From Streptomyces lateritius (GTDB lineage: Bacteria > Actinomycetota > Actinomycetes > Streptomycetales > Streptomycetaceae): DNA of 64,000 bases. The stretch lies in NCBI RefSeq assembly GCF_014649715.1, contig NZ_BMTO01000003.1:93396-157395 (forward strand), written 5' to 3'. Made by a program: the position numbers and the translations under genes. Below, piece by piece: positions 16,728 through 25,822 of the stretch. Every line of letters begins with the position of its first letter. Position 1 is the stretch's first letter. A model generated the notes under the pieces. It was not told the origin of the DNA. It ran no database searches and worked only from the letters and a program-made list of their open reading frames with translations.

Positions 16728-18211
16728 CGCCAGGTGGTGACGAGCGCGACGCAGATCAGCGCGATCGCCACCCGGCCCGACGCCTGCAGCAGCGGGCCGC
16801 GCAGCAGGATGAAGGAGTAGCCCGCCACCAGCGGCACCACCAGCGAGATGAGACTGCCCGGCGGCGCCCTGCGGGTGCCCCGCCGGGCGAACCTCCGGTC
16901 CACGCGCGCGGCGGCGTACCCCATGCCCGTCATCCCGGCGGCCATCCCCACCGCGCCGAAGTCGATCCACAGCTCGGCCCAGATCGGCGAGGACAGATTG
17001 GTGTTGACCGTCCCCATCCACTGGCCGACCATCACCCCCGTGTCACGCGGCTTGCCCGGCCACACCGAACGGGGCACCGCGAAGAGCACGGACCCGGCCA
17101 GCTGTCGGCCGTACCGGTGGCGGCTGCCCGAGTCCACGAGCGTGATCGTGTTCGCGAACATGCCGACCTGGTCGTAGTCCTTGAGCGCCAGCGGCTCCAG
17201 CACCGACGTCGTCTCGACCGGGCGGTAGTTCTTCTCGTCGTACCGGAAGCGGTCGGAGAACGGGAAGACGATCAGCGCCATCACCACCCCCAGGCTCAAC
17301 GCCGACCGGTACATCGCGGCGCTCACCGGGAAGACGGTGAACAGCAGCGAGAACATCACCGTCAGGAACCAGTACCGCGGGTTCGAGATCGGGTTGTTGA
17401 CCACGCAGTTGAGCAGCACCAGACCCAGGAACACCGCGATCACCATCGGGCGGCGCCGGGCGCGCCGCGAGGTGACCAGCCAGCGGCAGTACACGAGCAG
17501 CGCGAAGAGCGCGGGGACCGTGCCGAAGCCGCGCAGGAACGCCTGCCCGGCCTGCGAGTCGGCCTTCGAGAGGCCCGCCTCCTCGATCCCGGCGATGATC
17601 TCCTGACGGCTGGAGAAGAAGACCGCGGGCCCGCCCAGCTTGACGACGAACAGACCGCTGCACGCGAAGGCGAGCAGGACCAGTAGATAGAGTCTGCGCC
17701 GGTGGACCAGCGCCGGGCGTTCCTCGGCACGGTCAGAGCCGCCCGGCCGGCCCCGGGCCAGCAGCGACCCCAGGTCGAACGCGGCGCAGCCCACGAGGAC
17801 CAGTGCCACCGCCGCCGTCAGATCGGAACGTGGCCCCACCACCGGCGTCGGCACCCGCCCCAGGACGGCCTGGGCGAGCGGCGCCACACCCATCGCCATG
17901 TAGCAGAACAGCCAGAACGAGCCCTGGAGCAGCTTGCGGCGGCTGGTGAGGATCATCGCCGAGAGCCGGGCTCCGGCGTACATGGTGAGCGCGATCTGGA
18001 GGTAGTACGCGGCGTCCCGCACGCCCGCGCCCGGCTGGGCCGCGACCACGAGCGGCAGGAACACGGTGAAGCCCAGGACCAGCGGGATCGACAGGGCGCG
18101 TGAGAGCAGGGTGCGCGGGGATACGGGAGGCGCGAGCAGCAGGGGCGCGGGAGCGGCGGGACCCGGTCGCGGCTCCGGCCGCGTCGCCGTACCGCGTACA
18201 TCGGTCGTCAT
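16700..18211 (-). CDS. Wzy-like O-antigen/EPS polymerase
   Basis: A 503-residue membrane protein with about 11-12 helices and a long extracytoplasmic segment (about residues 300-390: RFRYDEKNYRPVETTSVL ... PRSVWPGKPRDTGVMVGQW), as in Wzy polymerases that join repeat units outside the membrane. It is convergent with the flippase gene and starts with ATG at 18211, divergent from the acyltransferase at 18373. Together with the Wzz- and Wzx-like genes it completes a Wzx/Wzy pathway. Polymerase function is inferred from topology and context. Confidence 0.8.
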   Translation of the reverse strand: MTTDVRGTATRPEPRPGPAAPAPLLLAPPVSPRTLLSRALSIPLVLGFTVFLPLVVAAQPGAGVRDAAYYLQIALTMYAGARLSAMILTSRRKLLQGSFWLFCYMAMGVAPLAQAVLGRVPTPVVGPRSDLTAAVALVLVGCAAFDLGSLLARGRPGGSDRAEERPALVHRRRLYLLVLLAFACSGLFVVKLGGPAVFFSSRQEIIAGIEEAGLSKADSQAGQAFLRGFGTVPALFALLVYCRWLVTSRRARRRPMVIAVFLGLVLLNCVVNNPISNPRYWFLTVMFSLLFTVFPVSAAMYRSALSLGVVMALIVFPFSDRFRYDEKNYRPVETTSVLEPLALKDYDQVGMFANTITLVDSGSRHRYGRQLAGSVLFAVPRSVWPGKPRDTGVMVGQWMGTVNTNLSSPIWAELWIDFGAVGMAAGMTGMGYAAARVDRRFARRGTRRAPPGSLISLVVPLVAGYSFILLRGPLLQASGRVAIALICVALVTTWRQDKGAALR

Positions 18212-18372
18212 CGCGCCCCCTGGAATCCGCGGAGTCCCGGCCCCCTGGAGGTCACGGCCCCCGCCCCCGGAACGTCACTTCGCGGCAGTCTACCGACGCC
18301 CTCCTGTCGCTTCGCGTCAACCGCTAGTCTGAACGCCTCGGCGCCAGGGGAGGCGCCGATGGGGGTGAACTC

Positions 18373-18909
18373 ATGCGGAATCTCCCGGCCTTCACGCTGG
18401 CCGGCTACGACAAGGGCCGCGGCAAGATCGTGCAGGCCCTCTGGTTCGCGGTGATGAACACGGTCTTCATGGCCTGGTTCTGCCCGGCCCGGCTGCGGGT
18501 CGCACTGCTGCGGGCCTTCGGCGCGACGATAGGCGACGGCGTGCTCGTACGGCACCGGGTCAGGATCCTGTGGCCGTGGAAACTGACCGTCGGCGACCAC
18601 ACCTGGATCGGCGAGGGCGCCTGGCTGCTCAACCTGGAGCCCATCACGCTCGGCGCCCATGTCTGCGTCTCCCAGGAGGCGTTGCTCTGCACCGGCAGCC
18701 ACGACCACCGGGCCGCCGACTTCCGCTACCGCAACGCGCCGATCACCGTCGAGGACGGCGCCTGGATCGCCACCCGCGCCACCGTCCTCGCCGGCGTCAC
18801 CGTCGGCCGTCACGCGGTCCTCGCCGCCGGCACCACCCTTCACAAGGACCTGCCCGAACTGACCCTGCACACGGCCGACGGCCGCCGACCGGTCCCGGTG
18901 CCCGCGTGA
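18373..18909 (+). CDS. hexapeptide-repeat acyltransferase, WcaF-like
   Basis: A 178-residue left-handed beta-helix protein with hexad repeats (IGDGVLV, VGDHTWIGEGAWL, VEDGAWIATRATVLAGVTVG). It resembles colanic-acid acetyltransferases, including the CTGSHDHRAADF loop holding the catalytic His. It would acetylate a sugar of the repeat unit in the cytoplasm. ATG 18373 follows GGGGGTG at 6 nt. Its TGA overlaps the GTG of the next glycosyltransferase. Confidence 0.85.
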   Translation: MRNLPAFTLAGYDKGRGKIVQALWFAVMNTVFMAWFCPARLRVALLRAFGATIGDGVLVRHRVRILWPWKLTVGDHTWIGEGAWLLNLEPITLGAHVCVSQEALLCTGSHDHRAADFRYRNAPITVEDGAWIATRATVLAGVTVGRHAVLAAGTTLHKDLPELTLHTADGRRPVPVPA

Positions 18910-20051
18910 GCGGCCTGCGCGTCCTGCACGCGGTGACCCTGCACAGCCCCACCCACGCCTTCGGCGGACCGGTCAGGGTCGCGCTCAACCTCTGCCGGGG
19001 ACTGGCCGAACGAGGCCACCGGGCGCGCCTGGTCGCCCTCGGCGACGGCTTCGGCGCCCAAGGGCTGCCCACCGAGGTCGACGGCGTGCCCGCCCGCCTC
19101 TACCAGGCGCGCTCGATCCTGCCGCTGGGCTTCAGCGGTATCACCTCACCCACGCTCCTCGCGCGGGCCAGCGCCCTGGTCAAGGACGCCGACGTGGTCC
19201 ACGTCCACCTCGCCCGCGACCTGGTGACGCTGCCCCTCGCGCTCGCCGCGCTGCGGGCCGGCCGGCCGCTCGTGCTCCAGACGCACGGCATGGTCGACCC
19301 GAGCGAGAAGGCGCTCGCCCGGGTCCTGGACGCCGTCGCCGTACGCCGCGTCCTGAGGGGTGCCTCCGCCGTGCTGTATCTGACGGGCCGCGAACGCAGG
19401 GACCTGGACGCGGTGCTGGGCACCGAGCTGTCCCACGCGGTACGGCTGGTCAACGGCGTGCCCGCGCAGGAACCGCGGCCCGCGCCCTCCGGCCCGCCCC
19501 GCATCCTCTACGCGGCCCGCCTCCAGGCCCGCAAACGGCCCACCGACTTCGTCGCGGCCGTCCCGGAGATCCTTCGCCACCATCCCGAGGCCCGGTTCGT
19601 GCTCGCCGGCCCCGACGAGGGCGAGCGGGCCGCCGTGGAGGCGCTCGTCGCCGCACTCGGCGTCGGCGACAGGGTGAGCCTGCCGGGGCCGCTGTCCTCC
19701 GAGCGGATGCTGGAGGAGCTGCGCCGGGCGCACGTGTACGTGCTGCCGTCGGTCGACGAGCCGTTCCCCATGTCCGTCCTGGAGTCGCTGTCGGTCGGCA
19801 CCCCGGCCGTCGTCACCACCTCCAACGGGCTGGCCCAGGACATCGAGCGGGCCGGCGCGGGACGGGTGGTCACGGACGCCGTGGGCATCGCCCCGGCCGT
19901 GTCCGCCCTCCTGGACCCGGGGGCGAACGGCAGCGCCTCCGCGGCGGCCCGAAAGCTGGCCACGGAGGCGTTCTCGATGGAGGCCGTCCTCGACACCCTG
20001 CTGAGGGTGTACGCGGACGCGCGTGAGGGTCAGGCCGGCAGCCAGGCGTAG
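18906..20051 (+). CDS. family 4 glycosyltransferase
   Basis: A 381-residue GT-B enzyme. It starts VSGLRVLHAVTLHSPTHAFG, includes RILYAARLQARKRPTDFVAA at the start of the donor domain and carries EPFPMSVLESLSVGTPAVVT at the nucleotide-sugar site (the E-x7-E region). It starts with GTG overlapping the acyltransferase stop. The final 22 bases overlap the convergent lipoprotein gene. It probably adds a sugar to the lipid-linked repeat unit; donor unknown, with GDP-fucose a candidate because the enzymes making it lie nearby. Confidence 0.87.
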   Translation: MSGLRVLHAVTLHSPTHAFGGPVRVALNLCRGLAERGHRARLVALGDGFGAQGLPTEVDGVPARLYQARSILPLGFSGITSPTLLARASALVKDADVVHVHLARDLVTLPLALAALRAGRPLVLQTHGMVDPSEKALARVLDAVAVRRVLRGASAVLYLTGRERRDLDAVLGTELSHAVRLVNGVPAQEPRPAPSGPPRILYAARLQARKRPTDFVAAVPEILRHHPEARFVLAGPDEGERAAVEALVAALGVGDRVSLPGPLSSERMLEELRRAHVYVLPSVDEPFPMSVLESLSVGTPAVVTTSNGLAQDIERAGAGRVVTDAVGIAPAVSALLDPGANGSASAAARKLATEAFSMEAVLDTLLRVYADAREGQAGSQA

Positions 20052-20740
20052 CAGGACGTCGAGACGAACTCCACCGTCCCTGCCGGGACGGTGGCCTTCA
20101 CCGGCCCCTGGGCGCCGGTCGACGGTCCCGAGGCGAGCAGCTTTCCGCCGCTGCCCAGCGCCCGCCAGGTGCACGACGGGTCGGTGGTGAGCGCGCGGTA
20201 CGTGCCCGGCGCAGGCCGTGCGGTCGTACCGTCGGGGTGGCCCGTACGCGCTGTCGCGAGCAGCGGCTTCTGCGCGGGGCAGAGATGGTTCACGGCGGCC
20301 TCGGCGTCCGGGATGTCCCCGGCGACGAGGGCGCCGACGGCCGCGTCCCTGTCCCGCTTCGCGGTGCGTTCGAGACGCTGGCAGGACTCCTGGCCGTTCT
20401 GCAGCACGGCGGCCGGGTCCATGCTCTTCGGGACGCGCCCGCTCAGATATGCCTTCTGGTCCTTGGTGAACGAGCCGGTGACCGGCTTGAGTTCGGCGTC
20501 CGGCACCACTGGCCCTCTTGACGCCGACGCGGACGGGGCCGGGCCGGTGGGCGCCACCTCGGTCTGGCGGTCGGGCACGACCGCCGAACGCGAGGGACCG
20601 GCCGCGTTCGACCGGTCGGCGGCGCTGTCACCGTCGCCGTCGCCGTTCGAGGAACAGGCGGAGAGGGTGAGCAGTGCGGCGAGCGCGGCCGCCGCCGTGG
20701 CCACGGCGGCCGGGCGACGCCGGTGAAGGGGACGACGCAT
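20030..20740 (-). CDS. secreted lipoprotein of unknown function
   Basis: A 236-residue protein with a signal peptide and lipobox (LLTLSACSS, lipid-bearing Cys about residue 29), followed by a low-complexity linker and a domain with three further cysteines (QESCQRL, NHLCPAQ, DPSCTWRA) and a fourth near the end. It should be anchored on the outer face of the membrane. I do not recognise the domain. Its position between the glycosyltransferase and the large surface protein suggests a role in polymer export or attachment. Confidence 0.75.
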   Translation of the reverse strand: MRRPLHRRRPAAVATAAAALAALLTLSACSSNGDGDGDSAADRSNAAGPSRSAVVPDRQTEVAPTGPAPSASASRGPVVPDAELKPVTGSFTKDQKAYLSGRVPKSMDPAAVLQNGQESCQRLERTAKRDRDAAVGALVAGDIPDAEAAVNHLCPAQKPLLATARTGHPDGTTARPAPGTYRALTTDPSCTWRALGSGGKLLASGPSTGAQGPVKATVPAGTVEFVSTSCYAWLPA

Positions 20741-20821
20741 GAGGAGACTCCCGTGGTACGTCGGAGGCGGGGCCCGGATGCCGGGCCCCGCCTCCTGTCA
20801 TGGAGGGTTCGACGCGCCCGG

Positions 20822-23545
20822 TTACGGAGCGCCGAAGGTCAGCACCAGCTGCGGGGTGCCCTCCGCGGCCGCCGCCTCGGAGGACCAGAGCCACAGCGGG
20901 TCCGTACCGGTACTCGTCAGCGCGAGGCTGTAGGAGCCGCCGAGCGCCGCCGAGATCGCCGAGGTGTTCAGCGCCGCGGAGTAGATCGCCGAGCCGTCCG
21001 TGGCACCGGTCAGCGTCCCGATCGGCGTCGGGCCGAGCGCCGGACGGTTGGTGTACGTCAGCCCGTCCTCGGTCCAGGAACCGGTGACCGGGACGACGGA
21101 CTGGCTGTCCGCCGAGCCCGCGCCCGCCAGCGTGGTCGTCTTCACCGCGAGCCGGGCGCTCTTGAGGACGGTGCCGGCCGGCGCCGGCGGCAGCGTGAAC
21201 CGCAGGTACGACTCGTACGCCGACGTCCCCCGCACGGCCAGCGAGCCGGACTCTCCGTAATTGGTACTCGGGGCACCGGCGTTGGCGTACGTGTCCTCCG
21301 TCGCGGTGACCGTGGCGACCGAGTCGGCGGGTGCGGAGGCCAGGCTGTAGTGCTTGGCGACCTGCGCCGCGGTGAGCGCCGACGGATAGACGGCGGCCTC
21401 GTCGATCCGGCCGGCGAAGAAGTTGCTCGTGGGGCGCAGCGGCCAGCCGGCGAGGTTGTCCGCCCCGACGTGCCAGTAGCCCGCGTACTGCTGGTTGGTG
21501 GAGACGCCGTTGGAGCCGACCAGCTTGCCGTCGACGTACAGCCGCATGCCCTCCGGTCCCTGCGTCCCGACCGCGTGGTGCCAGGCGCCGTTGTTGTACG
21601 AGCCAAGGGAAGTCAGCGTGCGGGCGGAGCCGGTGCTCACGCCGAACACCACGTTCCCGGTGTTGGTCATGTACAGATGCTTGTCGTAACTACCGCTGTT
21701 CCGGGTGGTGTTGTTGCCAAAGCCGATCAGCTTGCCGCCCCGGTTCGTGGTCGTCCTGAACCACGTCTCCACGGTGAAGGCGCCCGTCACGGTCTGCCGC
21801 CGGTCGCTGTGGATCTGCTCGTCGGTGCCGTTGAGCGCGACGGCCGTGGAGGCGCCGCCGACGGCTCCGGGGGTCTGACGCAGGGCGGGAGCGTTGATGT
21901 ACAGACCGCTGTTGTCCCCGTTGGAGGAGTCGGCGGCGTAGGGGGTCGTCGACTCGTCGAAGCGCCAGTAGAGACCGGCGCCGTCCGCGATCACCTGGGA
22001 GGCGTACGGCTCGGGCGAGGTCGGCACCGTCACGGTCGCCGTCGCGGACAGGGAACTGGTGTTGCCGGCCGCGTCACTCGCGGTCACCCGGTAGGTGTAG
22101 GTCTGTCCGGGGGTCACGTTCGTGTCCTTGAACGAGACCTGAGGGCGCGACCAGTGCAGCGAGTCGCCCTGGACGGTCGCGACGGGGGCGGCCCCGCCGT
22201 TGCGGTAGACCTTGTACGTCAGTTTCGAGTCGTCCAGGTCGAGGCTGGAGCGCCACCGGACGTGCACCGCGTTCGGGGAGACGGCGGCGGCGCTCGCCAC
22301 GGGCACGGTCGGCGCGCCGGTGTCCGGGCCGGAGGCGAAGCGGGTCAGCCCCTGTGCCGGGGCGCTGTTGACCGTGGTGAACTCGCCGCCCACCCAGAGG
22401 TACTTGGTGGTGCCGGTGCCCGAGACGGTCATCACGCGCGGGCCGATGCCCTCGACCTCGGGCGGACCGTCGTTGGTGTCCGGGAGCCAGCCCAGCTTGC
22501 CCGTCGACGTGGTCGGCTGGGCGAGCAGGTGGTAGCGGCGCCCGTCGGGGAACTCGCCGACGCTGGCGCAGTCGTGGGCGTGGGAGGCGCTGTAGAGCAC
22601 ACCCTGGTAGGAGCGGACCGCCTGGGTCGCGCCGAGGCAGGTGTCGCGCCAGCGCTGCTCGAAGTCGAGGTTCAGGGCGATGCGGCCGTCGAACACGCCG
22701 CCGCCGGTGCCCTCGTTGGCGGTGTAGAAGCCGGTGGCGTCGGTCTCGATGTCCTTGACGACGGAGTTCTGGGGGATCCAGCCGTTGGGGTAGGCCTTGG
22801 CCACGGCACCGGTGGTGGCGTTCACGACGGCGAGGGCGTGCGAGTTGGCGCCGTTGACGGTGAAGAAGTCGCCGCCGAGCACGACGTGCTGTCCGTCGGG
22901 CGTCACCTCGATGGCCCGGCCCGGCTCGTCCGCGTTGGCGGTGAACGGCAGCAGGTCGCCCGCTGTGGTGATGGCGGCGAACCGCTGGCGGGTCTGGCCC
23001 TCGACGGTGCCGAAGTCGCCGGCCGCGTAGATCGTGGTGTCGGTGACGGCGAGCGCCCGCACGGTGGCGGGGAAGCTCGGGGTGAAGTTCGCCCTCGGGG
23101 CGCAGGTGGCGATGTCGATCGCGGCGAGGCTGGAGACCGGGGTGCCGTTGACGGCGCCGAAGTAACCCCCTGCGTACAGCGTCTTCTTGTCCGGCGAGAC
23201 CACCAGGGTCCGCACGGTCGCGGTGCCGCTGCCGACGGTGAAGGAGAGGGTGCAGTCGGTGGGCGCACCCGTCGCCGCGTTCAGCGCGGCGAAGTTGACG
23301 GCGCTCTTGGGAGTGCCGCTGCCGCCCTCGGGCGGGCGGATCGCCGAGAAGGTGCCCCCCACGAAGACGGTGTCGTTCGCCTCGGCCAGTGCCCAGACGA
23401 CGCCGTTGGTCTGCCAGGTCGGCAGATCGTCCGCGGTGAAGGCCACCGGCGGCGTGAGCGCCGCGGCCGTCGGAGCCAGCGAGCCTCCGGCTCCGGCCGC
23501 GACGGTCAGGACGAGGGCAGCCGTGAGCCCCCAGGATCTACGCAT
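20822..23545 (-). CDS. secreted multidomain surface protein (propeller, FN3, LamG, DNRLRE)
   Basis: A 907-residue secreted protein with a signal peptide (MRRSWGLTAALVLTVAAGAG). Residues about 30-400 form a beta-propeller with repeated VFVGGTFSA, LYAGGYFGAVNG and LGGDFFTVNG blades. A fibronectin type III domain follows (VRWRSSLDLDDSKLTYKVYR ... YRVTASDAAGNTS). Next is a LamG/concanavalin-like domain (FTVETWFRTT ... RLYVDGKLVGSN ... FAGRIDEAAVYPSALT). The C-terminal about 170 residues resemble the DNRLRE/CBM96 domain (EDTYANAGAPSTNYGESGSL). It probably binds or organises the polysaccharide on the cell surface. ATG 23545 has CCTGGGGGG 3 nt upstream. Confidence 0.85.
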   Translation of the reverse strand: MRRSWGLTAALVLTVAAGAGGSLAPTAAALTPPVAFTADDLPTWQTNGVVWALAEANDTVFVGGTFSAIRPPEGGSGTPKSAVNFAALNAATGAPTDCTLSFTVGSGTATVRTLVVSPDKKTLYAGGYFGAVNGTPVSSLAAIDIATCAPRANFTPSFPATVRALAVTDTTIYAAGDFGTVEGQTRQRFAAITTAGDLLPFTANADEPGRAIEVTPDGQHVVLGGDFFTVNGANSHALAVVNATTGAVAKAYPNGWIPQNSVVKDIETDATGFYTANEGTGGGVFDGRIALNLDFEQRWRDTCLGATQAVRSYQGVLYSASHAHDCASVGEFPDGRRYHLLAQPTTSTGKLGWLPDTNDGPPEVEGIGPRVMTVSGTGTTKYLWVGGEFTTVNSAPAQGLTRFASGPDTGAPTVPVASAAAVSPNAVHVRWRSSLDLDDSKLTYKVYRNGGAAPVATVQGDSLHWSRPQVSFKDTNVTPGQTYTYRVTASDAAGNTSSLSATATVTVPTSPEPYASQVIADGAGLYWRFDESTTPYAADSSNGDNSGLYINAPALRQTPGAVGGASTAVALNGTDEQIHSDRRQTVTGAFTVETWFRTTTNRGGKLIGFGNNTTRNSGSYDKHLYMTNTGNVVFGVSTGSARTLTSLGSYNNGAWHHAVGTQGPEGMRLYVDGKLVGSNGVSTNQQYAGYWHVGADNLAGWPLRPTSNFFAGRIDEAAVYPSALTAAQVAKHYSLASAPADSVATVTATEDTYANAGAPSTNYGESGSLAVRGTSAYESYLRFTLPPAPAGTVLKSARLAVKTTTLAGAGSADSQSVVPVTGSWTEDGLTYTNRPALGPTPIGTLTGATDGSAIYSAALNTSAISAALGGSYSLALTSTGTDPLWLWSSEAAAAEGTPQLVLTFGAP

Positions 23546-23679
23546 GTTCCCCCCAGGCGTGATAGCCCAGTCAATTGTGGCGTGAAGTGGTGCAAGTGCC
23601 ATTGATGGTTGCGAACTTTACGACGAAGCCGCCTGCGGAGTAGGGCACTTGACCAATCCGGTACCTGTCGTACGGTTCT

Positions 23680-24693
23680 TCAGCGGTCGATGCGCACCAT
23701 GGCGCCGGCCAGCTGCTCCTCGACGAGGCGGACATCGGCGTCCACCATGATCCGCGCCAGCTCCTCCACCTGCACGGACGGTTTCCAGCCCAGAAGCTCG
23801 CGGGCCTTGCTCGCGTCACCGATCAGGGCGTCGACCTCGCTGGGACGCTCGTACTTGGGGTCGTAGCGCACGTACCGCGACCAGTCGAGACCCGCGTGGG
23901 CGAAGGCCGTCTCCAGGAACTGCCGTACGGTCGCCGGAACTCCGGTCGCCACCACGTAGTCCGTCGCCTCGTCCTGCTGGAGCATCCGCCACATGGCGTC
24001 GACGTATTCGGGGGCGTAGCCCCAGTCGCGGACGGCGTCGAGATTGCCCATGTAGAGCCGGTCCTGCAGCCCCGCCTTGATCCGGGCGACGGCCCGGGTC
24101 ACCTTGCGGGTCACGAAGGTCTCGCCGCGGCGCGGCGACTCATGGTTGAACAGGATCCCGTTGACGGCGAACATGCCGTACGCCTCGCGGTAGTTGACCG
24201 TCGTCCAGTACGCGAAGACCTTGGCGGCCCCGTACGGGCTGCGGGGGTGGAACGGGGTCCGCTCGTTCTGCGGCGGCGGGGTCGCGCCGAACATCTCGGA
24301 GGACGAGGCCTGATAGATCCGGGTGTCGATGCCGCTCGCCCGGATCGCCTCCAGGAGGCGCAGGGCGCCGAGGCCCGTCACGTCGCCGGTGTACAGCGGC
24401 GCGTCGAAGGAGACCCGCACGTGGGACTGCGCGCCGAGGTTGTAGACCTCGTCGGGGCGTATGTCCCGGAGCAGGTTCACCAGCGCCACCCCGTCCGAGA
24501 GGTCCGCGTGGTGCAGCACGAACGACCGGTTCGCCTGCTGCGGATCCTGGTAGATGTGGTCGATCCGCTCGGTGTTGAAGCTGGACGAGCGGCGGACGAG
24601 GCCGTGGACCGTGTAGCCCTTGGACATCAGCAGTTCGGCCAGGTACGAGCCGTCCTGTCCCGTGACGCCGGTGATGAGTGCGGTCTTGCTCAT
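23680..24693 (-). CDS. gmd: GDP-mannose 4,6-dehydratase
   Basis: A 337-residue short-chain dehydrogenase-type enzyme. It has the NADP-binding [12 protein letters not shown] at residues 8-19, [15 protein letters not shown], the Ser of SSSEMFG, the catalytic YGAAK and the [15 protein letters not shown] region, all diagnostic for Gmd. It converts GDP-D-mannose to GDP-4-keto-6-deoxymannose, the first step to GDP-L-fucose. It is divergent from the fucose synthase gene, with about 130 bases between them. The product supplies fucose for the polymer made by this locus. Confidence 0.95.
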   Translation of the reverse strand: MSKTALITGVTGQDGSYLAELLMSKGYTVHGLVRRSSSFNTERIDHIYQDPQQANRSFVLHHADLSDGVALVNLLRDIRPDEVYNLGAQSHVRVSFDAPLYTGDVTGLGALRLLEAIRASGIDTRIYQASSSEMFGATPPPQNERTPFHPRSPYGAAKVFAYWTTVNYREAYGMFAVNGILFNHESPRRGETFVTRKVTRAVARIKAGLQDRLYMGNLDAVRDWGYAPEYVDAMWRMLQQDEATDYVVATGVPATVRQFLETAFAHAGLDWSRYVRYDPKYERPSEVDALIGDASKARELLGWKPSVQVEELARIMVDADVRLVEEQLAGAMVRIDR

Positions 24694-24839
24694 GCGTGGT
24701 GCCCCTCCCTCACGGCCCGGCCCCCAGCCGGTCCGTCATTTCTTGCGGATATTCCGAAACCTGATGTTCTGAGCCGATCCGGGAGAGAAAACCGGATCTG
24801 GGGCGCTGTGCTCCCCGAGGGCCTGGCATGATCCGGGCC

Positions 24840-25805
24840 ATGACTGAATCCACGACCGACGTGACGCGAGCGCCGTCGTATCTGCCCGACCGGGCCCGGA
24901 TATTCGTCGCGGGGCATCGGGGTCTCGTCGGCTCCGCGATCGCCCGCCGGCTGGCCGGGGAGGGGCACGAGGTGATCACCCGGACCCGCGCCGAGCTCGA
25001 CCTGAGGGACGCGGCGCGGACCGCCGCGTTCCTGGCCGAGACCCGTCCCGACGCCGTGGTGCTCGCCGCCGCCAAGGTCGGCGGGATCATGGCCAACAGC
25101 ACCTACCCCGTGCAGTTCCTGGAGGAGAACCTCCAGATCCAGCTCAGCGTCGTCGCCGGAGCGCACGCGGCGGGCGTCGGGCGGCTGCTCTTCCTCGGCT
25201 CGTCCTGCATCTACCCCCGGCTCGCGCCCCAGCCCATCTCCGAGGACGCGCTCCTGACCGGGCCGCTCGAACCGACCAACGAGGCCTACGCGCTGGCCAA
25301 GATCGCCGGCATCGTGCAGGTCCGGTCGTACCGGAAGCAGTACGGCGCGGCCTACATCTCCGCGATGCCGACCAATCTCTACGGCCCCGGCGACAACTTC
25401 GACCTGGAGACCTCGCACGTCCTCCCGGCGCTGATCCGCCGCTTCCACGAGGCCCGCGAGGAGGGGCGCGAGGAACTCACCCTGTGGGGCTCGGGCACCC
25501 CGCGCAGGGAGTTCCTGCACGTGGATGACCTGGCCGCCGCCTGCGCCGTGCTGCTGCGGAGCTACGACGGCGACGAGCCGGTCAACATCGGCTGCGGCGA
25601 GGACCTCAGCATCCGCGAACTCGCCGAGACAATCGCGGAGGTGACGGGTTACCAGGGACGGCTCGGCTGGGACACGAGCAAGCCCGACGGCACTCCGCGC
25701 AAGCTCCTCGACGTGTCCCGGCTGACCGGCCTCGGCTGGAAGCCCGCCGTCCCGCTGAGGGACGGCATCGCCTCGACCTACGCCTGGTGGCGGACACAGG
25801 GCTGA
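24840..25805 (+). CDS. fcl: GDP-L-fucose synthase
   Basis: An epimerase/reductase of 321 residues (325 from the alternative ATG at 24828). It carries [10 protein letters not shown] in the NADP-binding loop, [21 protein letters not shown], the catalytic Tyr/Lys of [10 protein letters not shown] and the [12 protein letters not shown] substrate loop. It converts GDP-4-keto-6-deoxymannose to GDP-L-fucose. The divergent gmd gene provides its substrate. It converges with the initiating sugar transferase after an 18-base gap. Confidence 0.95.
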   Translation: MTESTTDVTRAPSYLPDRARIFVAGHRGLVGSAIARRLAGEGHEVITRTRAELDLRDAARTAAFLAETRPDAVVLAAAKVGGIMANSTYPVQFLEENLQIQLSVVAGAHAAGVGRLLFLGSSCIYPRLAPQPISEDALLTGPLEPTNEAYALAKIAGIVQVRSYRKQYGAAYISAMPTNLYGPGDNFDLETSHVLPALIRRFHEAREEGREELTLWGSGTPRREFLHVDDLAAACAVLLRSYDGDEPVNIGCGEDLSIRELAETIAEVTGYQGRLGWDTSKPDGTPRKLLDVSRLTGLGWKPAVPLRDGIASTYAWWRTQG

Positions 25806-25822
25806 CGTCATGCGGCGGCCCG

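Noticed and set aside
15176..17686. Very long plus-strand frame (836 codons) across the flippase and polymerase genes
   Set aside because: It is the shadow of the real genes in other frames: Arg/Pro-rich, no motifs, and it runs antisense through the polymerase gene.
20723..23605. 960-codon plus-strand frame opposite the large surface protein
   Set aside because: The minus strand has a signal peptide and recognisable propeller, FN3 and LamG domains; the opposite frame is only high-G+C shadow.
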